Source: Rhodopirellula sp. P2
GTDB taxonomy: Bacteria; Planctomycetota; Planctomycetia; Pirellulales; Pirellulaceae
DNA length: 64,000 nucleotides
NCBI RefSeq assembly: GCF_028768465.1
Contig: NZ_CP118225.1
Location: 3,825,001-3,889,000 of the forward strand
Reading direction: 5' to 3'
The notes beneath the pieces were generated by a model. The model did not search any database. It saw only the letters and a program-made list of their open reading frames with translations, and had not been told where the DNA came from. The position numbers and the translations under genes are program-made. Below are positions 17,165 to 25,204 of the stretch, piece after piece (within the stretch, counting starts at the first letter, position 1; each line of letters starts with the position of its first letter).

Positions 17165-18733
17165 ATGATGGTGATGAACTCAATCAACCGAAATGAAATG
17201 ACACGTGCGAGATCTTCGTTGCAACGTCGCAAATTCATGGAGGTCCTCGGTGGTGCGTCCGCTGCCCTGGCGTTGAGTGACGTGGTGATGATGCGTGGCC
17301 TGCCGCGGGTCAGCGCCGCGGAAGCCAAACTGGATCACAACACGGTTCGGTTCAGCGACGATATTGAACCCCTGGTCCGATTGTTGGAGGACACTCCGCG
17401 CGAACGCGTGGTCCAAGTTTTCGCGGACAAGATTCGTAGCGGAACCGGCTACCGTGAAGTGCTGACCGCGTTGTTGTTGGCAGGGATCCGGAACGTTCAG
17501 CCTCGGCCATCGGTTGGTCACAAGTTCCACGCCGTGTTGGTCGTCAACTCGGCTCACTTGGCCAGTCTCGGTTCCCCCGATGAAGATCGCTGGTTGCCGA
17601 TCTTCTGGGCCTTGGATTACTTCAAGTCCGCGCAGTCGAGGGACGTCAACGAAGGCGATTGGACGATGGCGGCGGTCGATGAATCTGCGGTGCCGCCACC
17701 GCACCTTGCGAAACGCGACTTCGAAGAAGCGATGCGGAACTGGGACGTGGAAGCCGCTGATGCTGCGATCACGGGTTACGTTCGCTCCGCGGGGGCCAAC
17801 GAAGTCTTCGAGTCGATGGCATACTTTGGTTGCCGGGACTTCCGTAGCATTGGTCACAAGGCGATCTACGTCGCCAACGGATTTCGGACTTTGCAGTGCA
17901 TCGGTTGGCGGTATGCGGAGCCGGTGTTGAGATCGTTGACCTACGCCTTGCTCAATCACACGGGCGAACCGAACCCCTCGACGAGTGACTTGGCGGCGGA
18001 TCGTGCAGTTCGAGTGACGGAGCAGCTTGTCACCGAGATGGATGCTGGATGGAACGAGGGAAAGATCGATCCTCAGGCTGCGATCGAGCACTTGCAAACG
18101 CTTCGGCAAGCGACCCCCGAGGACGCTGTTCGGGAGACCGCGAAGCTGATTCAATCCGGGGTGCATCCTCAATCGATCAGCGACGCGTTGTTCTTGTCGG
18201 CTGGTGAAATGGTGATGCAACAACCAGCGATTGTGGCGTTGCATTCGGCCACGTCGACGAATGCATTGCAGTACGCCTACCGGACTGCCTCCGGTGATCA
18301 AAACCGAATGCGATTGCTGCTACAAAACGCGGCCTTCATTCCACACTTCCGGCAAGCCATGGAGTCTCGCGGCAAGGTGAGTGATTCGCAGATCAACGAA
18401 CTCACGGCGGATGCATCCAGCGACGATGACGTGAGCGTGGACCAGATCTTTGAGTCGGTGGGACAAGATCGATCGCGTGCCGCCAAGGCGACTTACCAGT
18501 ACCTTGAATCGGATGGCAAGGCAGAGGATTTGATCCATGCTGCCCGGCAGTTGACATTTCTGAAGGGCAACGACTCGCACGACTACAAATACAGTTCCGC
18601 GGCACTGGAAGACTACTACGCGATCTCACCGGAACTGCGCAACCGCTACTTCGCCGCGGCAACTTACTTGCTGCCGGGGAAGAACGACCGCAATAACTCG
18701 CTCGTCAACCGAGTCCGAGAAGCGCTGGCGTGA
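17165..18733 (+). CDS. Tat-exported protein of unknown function
   Basis: A 522-residue protein with a twin-arginine leader (LQRRKFMEVLGGASAALALS) ending near VSAAEAK. Alternative ATGs lie at 17168 and 17174. The mature part is alpha-helical, with no transmembrane segment and no catalytic motif I recognise. Landmarks are ERVVQVFADKIRSGTGYREV, HKFHAVLVVNSAHLASLG, GHKAIYVANGFRTLQCIGWR, and histidines spread through the sequence. The style (Tat leader, helical repeats) suggests a folded, possibly cofactor-loaded periplasmic protein. It stands alone, with repeats on its 3' side. Function unknown. Confidence 0.75.
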   Translation: MMVMNSINRNEMTRARSSLQRRKFMEVLGGASAALALSDVVMMRGLPRVSAAEAKLDHNTVRFSDDIEPLVRLLEDTPRERVVQVFADKIRSGTGYREVLTALLLAGIRNVQPRPSVGHKFHAVLVVNSAHLASLGSPDEDRWLPIFWALDYFKSAQSRDVNEGDWTMAAVDESAVPPPHLAKRDFEEAMRNWDVEAADAAITGYVRSAGANEVFESMAYFGCRDFRSIGHKAIYVANGFRTLQCIGWRYAEPVLRSLTYALLNHTGEPNPSTSDLAADRAVRVTEQLVTEMDAGWNEGKIDPQAAIEHLQTLRQATPEDAVRETAKLIQSGVHPQSISDALFLSAGEMVMQQPAIVALHSATSTNALQYAYRTASGDQNRMRLLLQNAAFIPHFRQAMESRGKVSDSQINELTADASSDDDVSVDQIFESVGQDRSRAAKATYQYLESDGKAEDLIHAARQLTFLKGNDSHDYKYSSAALEDYYAISPELRNRYFAAATYLLPGKNDRNNSLVNRVREALA

Positions 18734-18853
18734 CCTGGAATGGTGCGAGGTGCATCCGACGAGGCCCGCGCTTGTCGGGCAAGCCAGAAATGTCCATTCA
18801 ACCAAGTTGCCACGTCTTGCCTTCATCCACTTCGAGCTGACGTAAGAGAATCT

Positions 18854-19095
18854 TTGTCGGGATTTTGCCACAGAGTTCACAGAGATAGGTATCGGATTCC
18901 GGCATTTGTCCCGCGCAATTCTCTGTGCTCTCGGTGACCTCTGTGGCTAGAAAGCAGTTTGAGAAGCTCCGGATCAGCGTGGGATTTGGCCGAGTAGCAT
19001 TTCGACTTGCGCACCGGTTTGTGAATTGATTCGAGGATGTTGTCGGTGGGATTTCGCCACCGAGGACACAGAGTTCACAGAGAGAGCCGTCGGAC
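18854..19095. repeat. Tandem repeat array, left part (two units)
   Basis: Two units, anchored by GTCGG at 18857 and GTCGGTGG at 19042, carry the same blocks as the units at 19561-20070: CACAGAGTTCACAGAGA, then CTCTGTGCTCTCGGTG, then CCTCTGTGGCTAGAAA. The first unit is about 12 bases short (185 instead of ~198). The second is broken off at 19095 by the GxxExxY gene. The blocks CACCGAGNNCACAG and CTGTGCTCTCGGTG are inverted, so each unit can fold as a hairpin. Confidence 0.8.
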
Positions 19096-19443
19096 TCCGT
19101 CAATGAGCTTGGGCTGACTGAAATTGATCAACAAACCGCGTTTCAATCGCGTTGATTTGAGATAGGAAAGCGTTTGTGCGGTTGCGACATCAGGAAGTTT
19201 GGCAACCGCTTTCAGTTCGACGACGACCTCGCTCTCGACCAGAATGTCGAGCTTTTGCCCCTTGATGACGTGTCCCTTGTAGACCACGTCGATTTGTTTT
19301 TGACGTTCGCAGCTGATGCCTCGCAATTGCAGTTCATGACACAAGGCTTCTTCGTAAATGGACTCCAAAAGTCCAGGACCCAGAAGGCGATGCACTTCGA
19401 TCGCCGCCCCAATGATCTTTTCTGTCAGTTCGTCTCTCGTCAT
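19075..19443 (-). CDS. GxxExxY family protein
   Basis: A 122-residue protein of the GxxExxY family (TIGR04256). It starts MTRDELTEKIIGAAIEVHRL, with the name-giving motif in LGPGLLESIYEEAL, then HELQLRGI and VELKAV. The acidic DILVES and VVELKAV resemble a PD-(D/E)xK nuclease core (D..ExK), but activity is unproven. Its ATG follows a stretch resembling the repeat (ACCGAGGTCAC), and its last five codons (RRLSL) and stop lie inside the repeat copy at 19071-19095, so gene and repeat form one unit. Genes of this family often sit in such repeats, suggesting a mobile or selfish cassette. Function unknown. Confidence 0.85.
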   Translation of the reverse strand: MTRDELTEKIIGAAIEVHRLLGPGLLESIYEEALCHELQLRGISCERQKQIDVVYKGHVIKGQKLDILVESEVVVELKAVAKLPDVATAQTLSYLKSTRLKRGLLINFSQPKLIDGVRRLSL

Positions 19444-19560
19444 TGTTAGTGACCTCGGTGTTCTCAGTGGTCGATCTTTCAAACCAAGTGTACCGGGGCA
19501 ATTTGCTGTACGCTTGATCGTCAAAAGGGCGACCTCTTCCAACTATCGGTTTCGACTTAA

Positions 19561-20070
19561 GTCAAGGTTGTCGTCGGTGGAATTTGCCACCGAGGACACA
19601 GCGTTCACAGAGAGAGGTATCGGGTTCCGGCATTTGTTCCACGCAATCCTCTGTGCTCTCGGTGACCTCTGTGGCTAGAAAACTGCTTGAGATGTGCCCG
19701 ATCCAGCGAGCGACTTGGCCAAGTGGCATTTCGACTTGCGCATCGGTTTTGAATTGATTCGAGGTTATTGTCGGTGGGATTTCGCCACCGAGTGCACAGC
19801 GTTCACAGAGATAGGTATCGGATTCCGGCATTTGTCCCGCGCAATTCTCTGTGCTCTCGGTGACCTCTGTGGCTAGAAAGCAGTTTGAGAATTGCCGGAT
19901 CCAGCCTGGGATTTGGCCGAGTGGCATCTCGACTTGCGCACGGGTTTTGAATTGATTCAAGGATGTTGTCGGTGGGATTTTGCCACCGAGGGCACAGAGA
20001 TGAGTATCGGACTTAGGCAATCGACCTACACGATCCTCTGTGCTTTCGGTGATCCCTGTGGCTAGGAATT
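19561..20070. repeat. Tandem repeat array, right part (three units of ~198 bp)
   Basis: Anchor GTCGGTGG recurs at 19573, 19770 and 19968, a period of 197-198 bases. Each unit has an inverted pair (CACCGAG...CACAG with CTGTGCT...CGGTG), a variable middle, the shared CCTCTGTGGCTAG, and a second half ending TTGAATTGATTC. The third unit ends after its first half. On the minus strand the units stay open in one frame, with a 66-residue peptide repeat (ATEVTESTE...). Confidence 0.85.
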
Positions 20071-20148
20071 GGCTCGATCGAAAGATGTTTCTGCTCGCAC
20101 CGATTTTCTACGGAAGTTCAGGTCCTACGCTTTGCTCGGAAAAACCAC

Positions 20149-21093
20149 TCAGTCGATGGCGGCGGGGACGGTGTCCAACGCGTGGTAGTTGTGTTGAATG
20201 CTCGTTTCTTGAACTTGGACGATTCGTAAACCGGAAGGATCCTTTCCGAGCGGTCGGCCGACCGGACCGGTGGTGATCATTTCCATCTCACCGGCTCGCC
20301 CGTACGCGTTGCGATGGTAGTGTCCCGCAAAGATGGCTCGCACTTGGGCTTTTTTCAGCAGGGCAATCAACGGCGTGCGTCGCTCCAAGGGGATGTTGAA
20401 GTACTGATCTGGTTCGTCTGCTCGTTCCAAGAACAGCGGATGATGCAGGAACACGAAAATGTGTTTGGCGTCCTTCACCCTAGGATGCTGGAGTTGTCGC
20501 TCCAACCAGTTCTGCTGTTGTTGCAGTTGCTCTGGAGCACCACTGGGATCTTTCAGCAGACTTGAATTGAGAACGATGTGGAAGACGCCGCCGACCCAAA
20601 ACGAAAAGTAGTCGTCGCCGAAATGGTGGGTGTAGCGAGCAATGGATTCCGCCGTGGGGCGATTCCCGACATCATGGTTTCCGCAGACGCAAACCAATGG
20701 GATCTTGGGATCGATCTGAGAAAAATCTTGCTGATACTGGCTGACTTGAGCTTCGTAGCGGGCTTGGTTGGGGGTGGCATTGGTGAGGTCCCCGCAAACG
20801 ATCACGAACTTTGGTTGAAGGCGATTGATATGTTCGACCGCTTGCTCAACGAGCACTTTTTCTTGGTCCAGCCCTTGGTTGCCGGTGAACATGCCGTACT
20901 GAGGATCGGCAAGCTGCATGAAAAAGTAGGGCTTGTCCCACGTTTGTTCGGTTTGCGAATCAAACGCTTGGAAGGTGCGTGAGCGGGCTTGTTGAAACCG
21001 ATTCGAAGCGACTTCTCCCGGTTCGTCGGCCTGAAGAAGTGGCGTTCCAAGCAAACACAAAATGAACGGCAAGACAATGGTGGATCGATTCAT
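20149..21093 (-). CDS. Secreted metallophosphoesterase (CPPED1-like)
   Basis: A 314-residue calcineurin-like phosphoesterase with a signal peptide (MNRSTIVLPFILCLLGTPLL, cleavage near QADE). Metal-ligand motifs appear in order: FMQLADPQYG (D-x-Q in place of D-x-H), VIVCGDLTNA, CVCGNHDVG, FVFLHHPLF and FAGHYHRN. The Q in place of H in the first motif is characteristic of the CPPED1-like subgroup. It hydrolyses phosphoesters in the periplasm; the substrate is unknown. The start is the ATG at the head of the leader. It is not obviously linked to neighbours; the repeat array lies downstream. Confidence 0.88.
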   Translation of the reverse strand: MNRSTIVLPFILCLLGTPLLQADEPGEVASNRFQQARSRTFQAFDSQTEQTWDKPYFFMQLADPQYGMFTGNQGLDQEKVLVEQAVEHINRLQPKFVIVCGDLTNATPNQARYEAQVSQYQQDFSQIDPKIPLVCVCGNHDVGNRPTAESIARYTHHFGDDYFSFWVGGVFHIVLNSSLLKDPSGAPEQLQQQQNWLERQLQHPRVKDAKHIFVFLHHPLFLERADEPDQYFNIPLERRTPLIALLKKAQVRAIFAGHYHRNAYGRAGEMEMITTGPVGRPLGKDPSGLRIVQVQETSIQHNYHALDTVPAAID

Positions 21094-21118
21094 CAAACTT
21101 CAGTTGGTAAGGGGGATG

Positions 21119-21442
21119 CTATGACGGAAGACCGTTCTGGTCGGCTTGTATCACGTCGCTTTCGCGGTCAGTGCTGTGCGACGAGAAATTTTGGTCTCTG
21201 ACTTGTTTCTCAATCTGCACGAAAGAGGTCACAAACGAGATGAAGAAGAGGATGAAGTGGTTGCCAAACGATAGGTCGCTGAAGAACCTCCTGTCCTCAT
21301 CGACATGCAAAACGTGCTCTTGTAGCAATGAATGCAAGTAGAACAAGCCGATTAATAGAATCGCCTTTGTGACCGCCGCGCTTTCATTGGCGGGCGAGTT
21401 GATAGGGAACGGTTCGTCGCTATCCAGCGAGACGGTCGACAA
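21119..21442 (-). CDS. Possible small two-helix membrane protein
   Basis: A 107-residue frame from a TTG codon with two hydrophobic segments: AVTKAILLIGLFYLHSLL (about residues 23-40) and NHFILFFISFVTSFVQI (about 60-76). A charged tail follows. I do not recognise a family. The TTG start and the overlap with an oppositely oriented frame lower confidence. The membrane-helix pattern is more regular than chance usually gives. Confidence 0.35.
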   Translation of the reverse strand: MSTVSLDSDEPFPINSPANESAAVTKAILLIGLFYLHSLLQEHVLHVDEDRRFFSDLSFGNHFILFFISFVTSFVQIEKQVRDQNFSSHSTDRESDVIQADQNGLPS

Positions 21443-21569
21443 GTTGACCGAGCGGTTGACGCAGTGCGTGGACCGAGACGAATCCGGCCGGCCTCAGTTG
21501 CGGATCAGCCTTGAAAACGATGAGTCCCTGCGTTCCTTGGCGACAACGCTGGCAAGGTTGCTCGGGTGA
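21369..21569 (+). CDS. Possible small hypothetical protein
   Basis: A 66-residue frame starting GTG, ending SLRSLATTLARLLG. It is helical and charged (LSSETVDKLTERLTQCVDRD), with coding-like third positions. No family recognised and no clear ribosome binding site. It overlaps the start of the minus-strand membrane-protein candidate by 74 bases, so at most one of the two starts is likely correct as drawn. Confidence 0.35.
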   Translation: MTAALSLAGELIGNGSSLSSETVDKLTERLTQCVDRDESGRPQLRISLENDESLRSLATTLARLLG

Positions 21570-21625
21570 GCCCGCGGTGAAATGGTCGACGGGCTCGGAA
21601 GTCCATCGTACGGGCGATTTGGCCG

Positions 21626-21853
21626 TTAGCGTTCAAGAGGCTGAGTGGGGATGCCATCCGGAGGGGCGTGCTCGTCGCATTTTTTGCACTCCAGGTGGTG
21701 GCCGAGCATTGAGTCGCGGCCTTGGGGGGTGGTGACCCAGGGGCGATTCATCCATGGCGGGTCGTGGCGGACGTGTTGATTGTGTCCGCACGCAAGACGT
21801 GCGACCCAGTGGTTTTCTTCGTCCGTGAGGTACGCGACGATGGGTTGTTGCAT
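21626..21853 (-). CDS. DUF3565 family protein
   Basis: A 75-residue protein of the DUF3565 family. It begins MQQPIVAYLTDEENHWVARL at the second in-frame ATG, chosen because the family starts there. It then has CGHNQHVRHDPPW, NRPWV and a C-terminal CKKCDEHAP. Cysteines and histidines (CGHNQHxRH, CKKC) suggest a small zinc-binding fold. Function unknown. It stands alone, upstream of the intact 127-bp element. Confidence 0.85.
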   Translation of the reverse strand: MQQPIVAYLTDEENHWVARLACGHNQHVRHDPPWMNRPWVTTPQGRDSMLGHHLECKKCDEHAPPDGIPTQPLER

Positions 21854-21909
21854 CAGAACTCTCGAAGGCAATTTGGTTCACCCGGAACGCGTCAATCGAT
21901 GCTCGGCAC

Positions 21910-22036
21910 TAAGCAGGTCGGCTGGAATGATCGGGCACAACCATGTGAGCCGTTTGGGCGTTAGCCCCGGTTGCGTGTGAAAACCGTGGCTAACGCCAAC
22001 GGCTCACATACCCGATGACACCTGCGTACCTGCTTA
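21910..22036. repeat. Intact 127-bp hairpin element
   Basis: An undisturbed copy, opposite in orientation to the one at 4606-5068. It runs TAAGCAGGT ... ACCTGCTTA with long inverted inner arms and a short loop around GTTGCGTGTGAAAACC. Read on the minus strand, its first three bases are the TAA stop of the GH5 gene (22034-22036). The hairpin follows directly in the transcript and could act as a terminator or 3'-end protector. Confidence 0.88.
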
Positions 22037-23596
22037 GTTCCCGAGGATGGCGTCGCGGAGGCTTTCTCGCCATTCGTCTTGCTCGGGATCGTAAACTCCG
22101 AACCCGGAGTAGAACTCCCAGTAGGCGATTCCGATTCGTCGCTTGATGGCTTCGTCGGCGACGAAACGGGTCCATTGATTTCGCGATTCCATGTCGGCTT
22201 CTTGATAAGCGCCAAACTCACCGAGGTAGATGGGGACCTCGTTTTCAACGCTCCAGCGCAAGGCTCGATCGAGATCGTTGCGAACGGCCTTTTGTTGCTC
22301 GGGGGTCCCGGTCCAGGTCGTGCCTTTCCAGCGTTTGGATTCTTCGCCCAACCAACTGGCACCTTGGTGCGTGAATTGAAACGGGGAGTAGTAGTGGAAG
22401 GTCGCAACCAAGTTGGCGCGATCTTCGGGGAGTTTCAGGAACTGCAATGCATCAATCGAATTGAAGTTCGCTGGTCCAACCACGATGGTCCGAGTGGGAT
22501 GTTTCTCACGAATGATCGGCAAGGTGTCCGTCAACAGACGATTCCATTTGCCCGCATCCAAGTTTTCGTGAGGCTCGTTGAGGACTTCGAACACCAGTTC
22601 ATCCGGTGCACCTGCGAATGCATCCGCGATCTGTCGCCACAATTCCAGGAACCGCTCGTGATGTTGTTCCGGATTCGCGTACAAGCCCTCGTAGTGATGA
22701 ATGTTGATCATCACTTTCAGATCCCGGCGAAGAGCTTCGTCGACGACCCACTGAACCCGCTGCATGAACTGGGGATCGATTCGGTACGGCGTAGTCTTGG
22801 ATGCATGGGTCGACCAGCGAACGGGGACACGAATGGAATCAAACCCGGCCTGTTGAATCTGATCCAAGTGCTTGGCTTCCAAGCGAGGTCCCCAATCGCC
22901 TTCGCGGGGAGCTTCCAAGGTGTTGCCAATGTTGACCCCGCGTCCGAAGAAGGGCGTTTGGCTTCGGAAGAATGCTGATGTCTTGAGTTGTTCCAACAAA
23001 CGTGACTCGCTGACGGCGCGGAGACGCTGGATCACAATCGAACTTTCCCGGGCGGGTTTTTCGATCATGACCGACACCGACTGAACTTTGGCGGAATCAA
23101 AAGGCACATCCGTTTGACCGTGCCAACTGCCAAACGCGACTCGAATCACCCCGGATGAATTCGCGGGCACCGTTGCCGCTGCGGCACTGCTGCCGTCGCG
23201 ACCTTGTGATCCGGGGTTGCGAGTCGACAACACGACCTTGACCGGTTGGTCCCCAGGATTGAAGACATCGGCTTCCAAGGCGTCAAAGGCTTCCAAGTCG
23301 AGTGGTTTGCTGGTGGCATCGAACTGCACATCCGGGTAGCCGTTGCTCGGCGGAACCGTCAGCTTCAGCGAGCCGTTGGGAGCACGTTCGATCTGGGCGT
23401 TTTGAGAGGTGATCTTGATGTTTGTGATCGCATTCTCGCCGAACAAAATCTTTTCGCCGTCCGAGTCCTTTTCATTGTCCGGGGATTGTGCGGCCACGGT
23501 TGTCGAGTTGGCAGCGAAGAACCCCGTCGCGGAGAGTACCAAAACCGGGAGCCAGTGCGGCAGACGAAGACGGATACCAAGCGTGCAAACGAACAT
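22034..23596 (-). CDS. Secreted GH5-family glycoside hydrolase (cellulase-like)
   Basis: A 520-residue protein; the ATG at 23596 opens a leader (MFVCTLGIRLRLPHWLPVLV, cleavage near VAAQS), preferred over a TTG 60 bases upstream. Residues ~50-210 are a beta-rich, carbohydrate-binding-like domain (DVQFDATSKPLDLEAFDALE). The catalytic GH5 barrel follows: GVNIGNTLEAP, FDSIRVPVRWS, INIHHYEGL, acid/base glutamate in VFEVLNEPHENL, HYYSPFQFTHQGASW, and nucleophile glutamate in IYLGEFGAY. It should cleave beta-1,4-glucans or mannans outside the cytoplasm. The stop codon belongs to the 127-bp repeat. It stands alone. Confidence 0.92.
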   Translation of the reverse strand: MFVCTLGIRLRLPHWLPVLVLSATGFFAANSTTVAAQSPDNEKDSDGEKILFGENAITNIKITSQNAQIERAPNGSLKLTVPPSNGYPDVQFDATSKPLDLEAFDALEADVFNPGDQPVKVVLSTRNPGSQGRDGSSAAAATVPANSSGVIRVAFGSWHGQTDVPFDSAKVQSVSVMIEKPARESSIVIQRLRAVSESRLLEQLKTSAFFRSQTPFFGRGVNIGNTLEAPREGDWGPRLEAKHLDQIQQAGFDSIRVPVRWSTHASKTTPYRIDPQFMQRVQWVVDEALRRDLKVMINIHHYEGLYANPEQHHERFLELWRQIADAFAGAPDELVFEVLNEPHENLDAGKWNRLLTDTLPIIREKHPTRTIVVGPANFNSIDALQFLKLPEDRANLVATFHYYSPFQFTHQGASWLGEESKRWKGTTWTGTPEQQKAVRNDLDRALRWSVENEVPIYLGEFGAYQEADMESRNQWTRFVADEAIKRRIGIAYWEFYSGFGVYDPEQDEWRESLRDAILGN

Positions 23597-23827
23597 TTCT
23601 AACTCGAGTGAAAATGGTGAGGGTGAGGGACGAGACTCCGAGACCACCGACTGCAATCATATCCCATCCCAAAACAAAGATGCACGCGTCGGAACCCCAA
23701 ACGGACTCTCGCGGTCAGCTACAATGGGCGAAGTCGTCTGAGGACGAGTCCCGCCCCATCTGATCCGCCCACTGATCGTCCCCACAATCGATCACCGGCT
23801 TCCGATCCAGCCCCTGGAACCGCAGCC

Positions 23828-25204
23828 ATGTTGAATCTGACTTCGCGTGCCAAGACGCACACATGCAACGGGGCGACCCGTCGCGACTTTTTGCAGGTCG
23901 GTACCCTCGGTGCGTTGGGCTTTGGGCTGCCGCAATTGTTGGCCGCAGAGGCCGCCGGAGCGGCTGGCGAGAACACCGACCGGAAATCGTGCATCATGAT
24001 TTTCAACTTGGGCGCCCCCAGCCAAATGGACACCTTTGATCCCAAGCCGAACGCGCCGGCGGAAGTCCGCGGGCCGTTCCATACCATTTCGACTCGCGGC
24101 GATTTTGAGCTGACGGAGATTCTGCCCAAGCACGCTGAAATCGCGGACAAGTTCTCCATCGTTCGCTCGTGTTACCACACGGCCGCCGCGGTTCACGATG
24201 CGGGATGGCAGATGCTGCAAACCGGTCGTCAATTCACGGGCGGCGTGAACTACCCACATGCCGGGGCGGTGGTGGAGTACCTGCAAGGCCGCCGGACCGA
24301 CTTGCCCGCGCACGTGGTGTTGCCAGAGACGATGGGCCGGGGCGGTGGGAACCTGCCCAACGGACAAGCTGGCGGTTTTCTCGGCAAGGCTTACGATCCC
24401 TTCGCGTTGATGGCGGATCCGAGCAAGCCGACGTTCAAGGTTCCTGATTTGTTGCCCCCGGCGTCGCTTCCGGACGTGCGCATCGATCGGCGGCGACGCA
24501 TGCGGGATTCCATCGAGAGCCACATGGCCCGATTCGAAGCAACCGAATCGGCGAAGTTGTTTGATGCCAACTTCGAAGCTGCCTACCGGATGATGAACAG
24601 CCCCGAAGCTCGGCTGGCGTTCGATCTTTCCAAAGAACCCACTGCGGTTCGCGAACGATATGGCATGAATCGTTTCGGCCAATGTTGTTTGCTCGCGCGT
24701 CGTTTGATCGAAGCCGGTGTGCGGTTCGTCACCATCAACACGTTCCTGACGGTCTTCAACGAAGTCACCTGGGACATTCACGGCAGCAAGCCGTTCACGA
24801 CCATCGAGGGCATGAAGAACATCGTGGCACCGATGTACGACCAAGCTTACTCGGCATTGATCACGGATCTGCACGACCGCGGGTTGCTGGAAGACACGAT
24901 GGTTTGCGGACTGGCCGAATTCGGACGCACGCCCAAAGTCAATCCAGCGGGCGGTCGAGACCACTGGCCGCAGTGTTTCTCGTGCACCTTTGCCGGTGGC
25001 GGGGTGGTCGGCGGACGAGCGGTCGGCAAGTCCGATCCTGTCGGTGGCGTGCCCGCGGACCGTCCGACGAATCCCGGTGAGATCATCGCGACAATCTTCA
25101 AAGCCATGGATTTGGACCTGCACGCGGAATTGCCTGGCCCCGGTGGCCGCCCGTTCCCTCTGGTTGACTTTGGCGTCCGAGAAATCAAGGAGCTGTTCGC
25201 GTGA
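23828..25204 (+). CDS. Tat-exported DUF1501 protein
   Basis: A 458-residue DUF1501 protein with a twin-arginine leader (TRRDFLQVGTLGALGFGLPQ). Family landmarks: CIMIFNLGAPSQMDTFDPKP, FSIVRSCYHTAAAVHDAGWQ, GLAEFGRTPKVN, and GRDHWPQCFSCTFAGGG near the C-terminus. It belongs to the same family as the protein at 5220-6638 but differs greatly in sequence. Its stop (TGA) overlaps the GTG start of the next gene (GTGA), so the two are translationally coupled. It heads a three-gene operon with a PSD1 and a PSCyt1/WD40 protein. Biochemical activity of the family is unknown. Confidence 0.92.
   Translation: MLNLTSRAKTHTCNGATRRDFLQVGTLGALGFGLPQLLAAEAAGAAGENTDRKSCIMIFNLGAPSQMDTFDPKPNAPAEVRGPFHTISTRGDFELTEILPKHAEIADKFSIVRSCYHTAAAVHDAGWQMLQTGRQFTGGVNYPHAGAVVEYLQGRRTDLPAHVVLPETMGRGGGNLPNGQAGGFLGKAYDPFALMADPSKPTFKVPDLLPPASLPDVRIDRRRRMRDSIESHMARFEATESAKLFDANFEAAYRMMNSPEARLAFDLSKEPTAVRERYGMNRFGQCCLLARRLIEAGVRFVTINTFLTVFNEVTWDIHGSKPFTTIEGMKNIVAPMYDQAYSALITDLHDRGLLEDTMVCGLAEFGRTPKVNPAGGRDHWPQCFSCTFAGGGVVGGRAVGKSDPVGGVPADRPTNPGEIIATIFKAMDLDLHAELPGPGGRPFPLVDFGVREIKELFA

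Noticed and set aside
19562-20020. 152-residue minus-strand protein over the repeats
   Set aside because: Its sequence is just the translation of the tandem units (ATEVTESTE repeated); no independent coding evidence.
18854-20070. CRISPR array
   Set aside because: The period is ~198 bases, with long degenerate repeats, no short unique spacers and no cas genes.
23792-25123. 443-residue antisense frame over the DUF1501 gene
   Set aside because: It mirrors the codon pattern of a well-supported gene and has no recognisable motif or leader.
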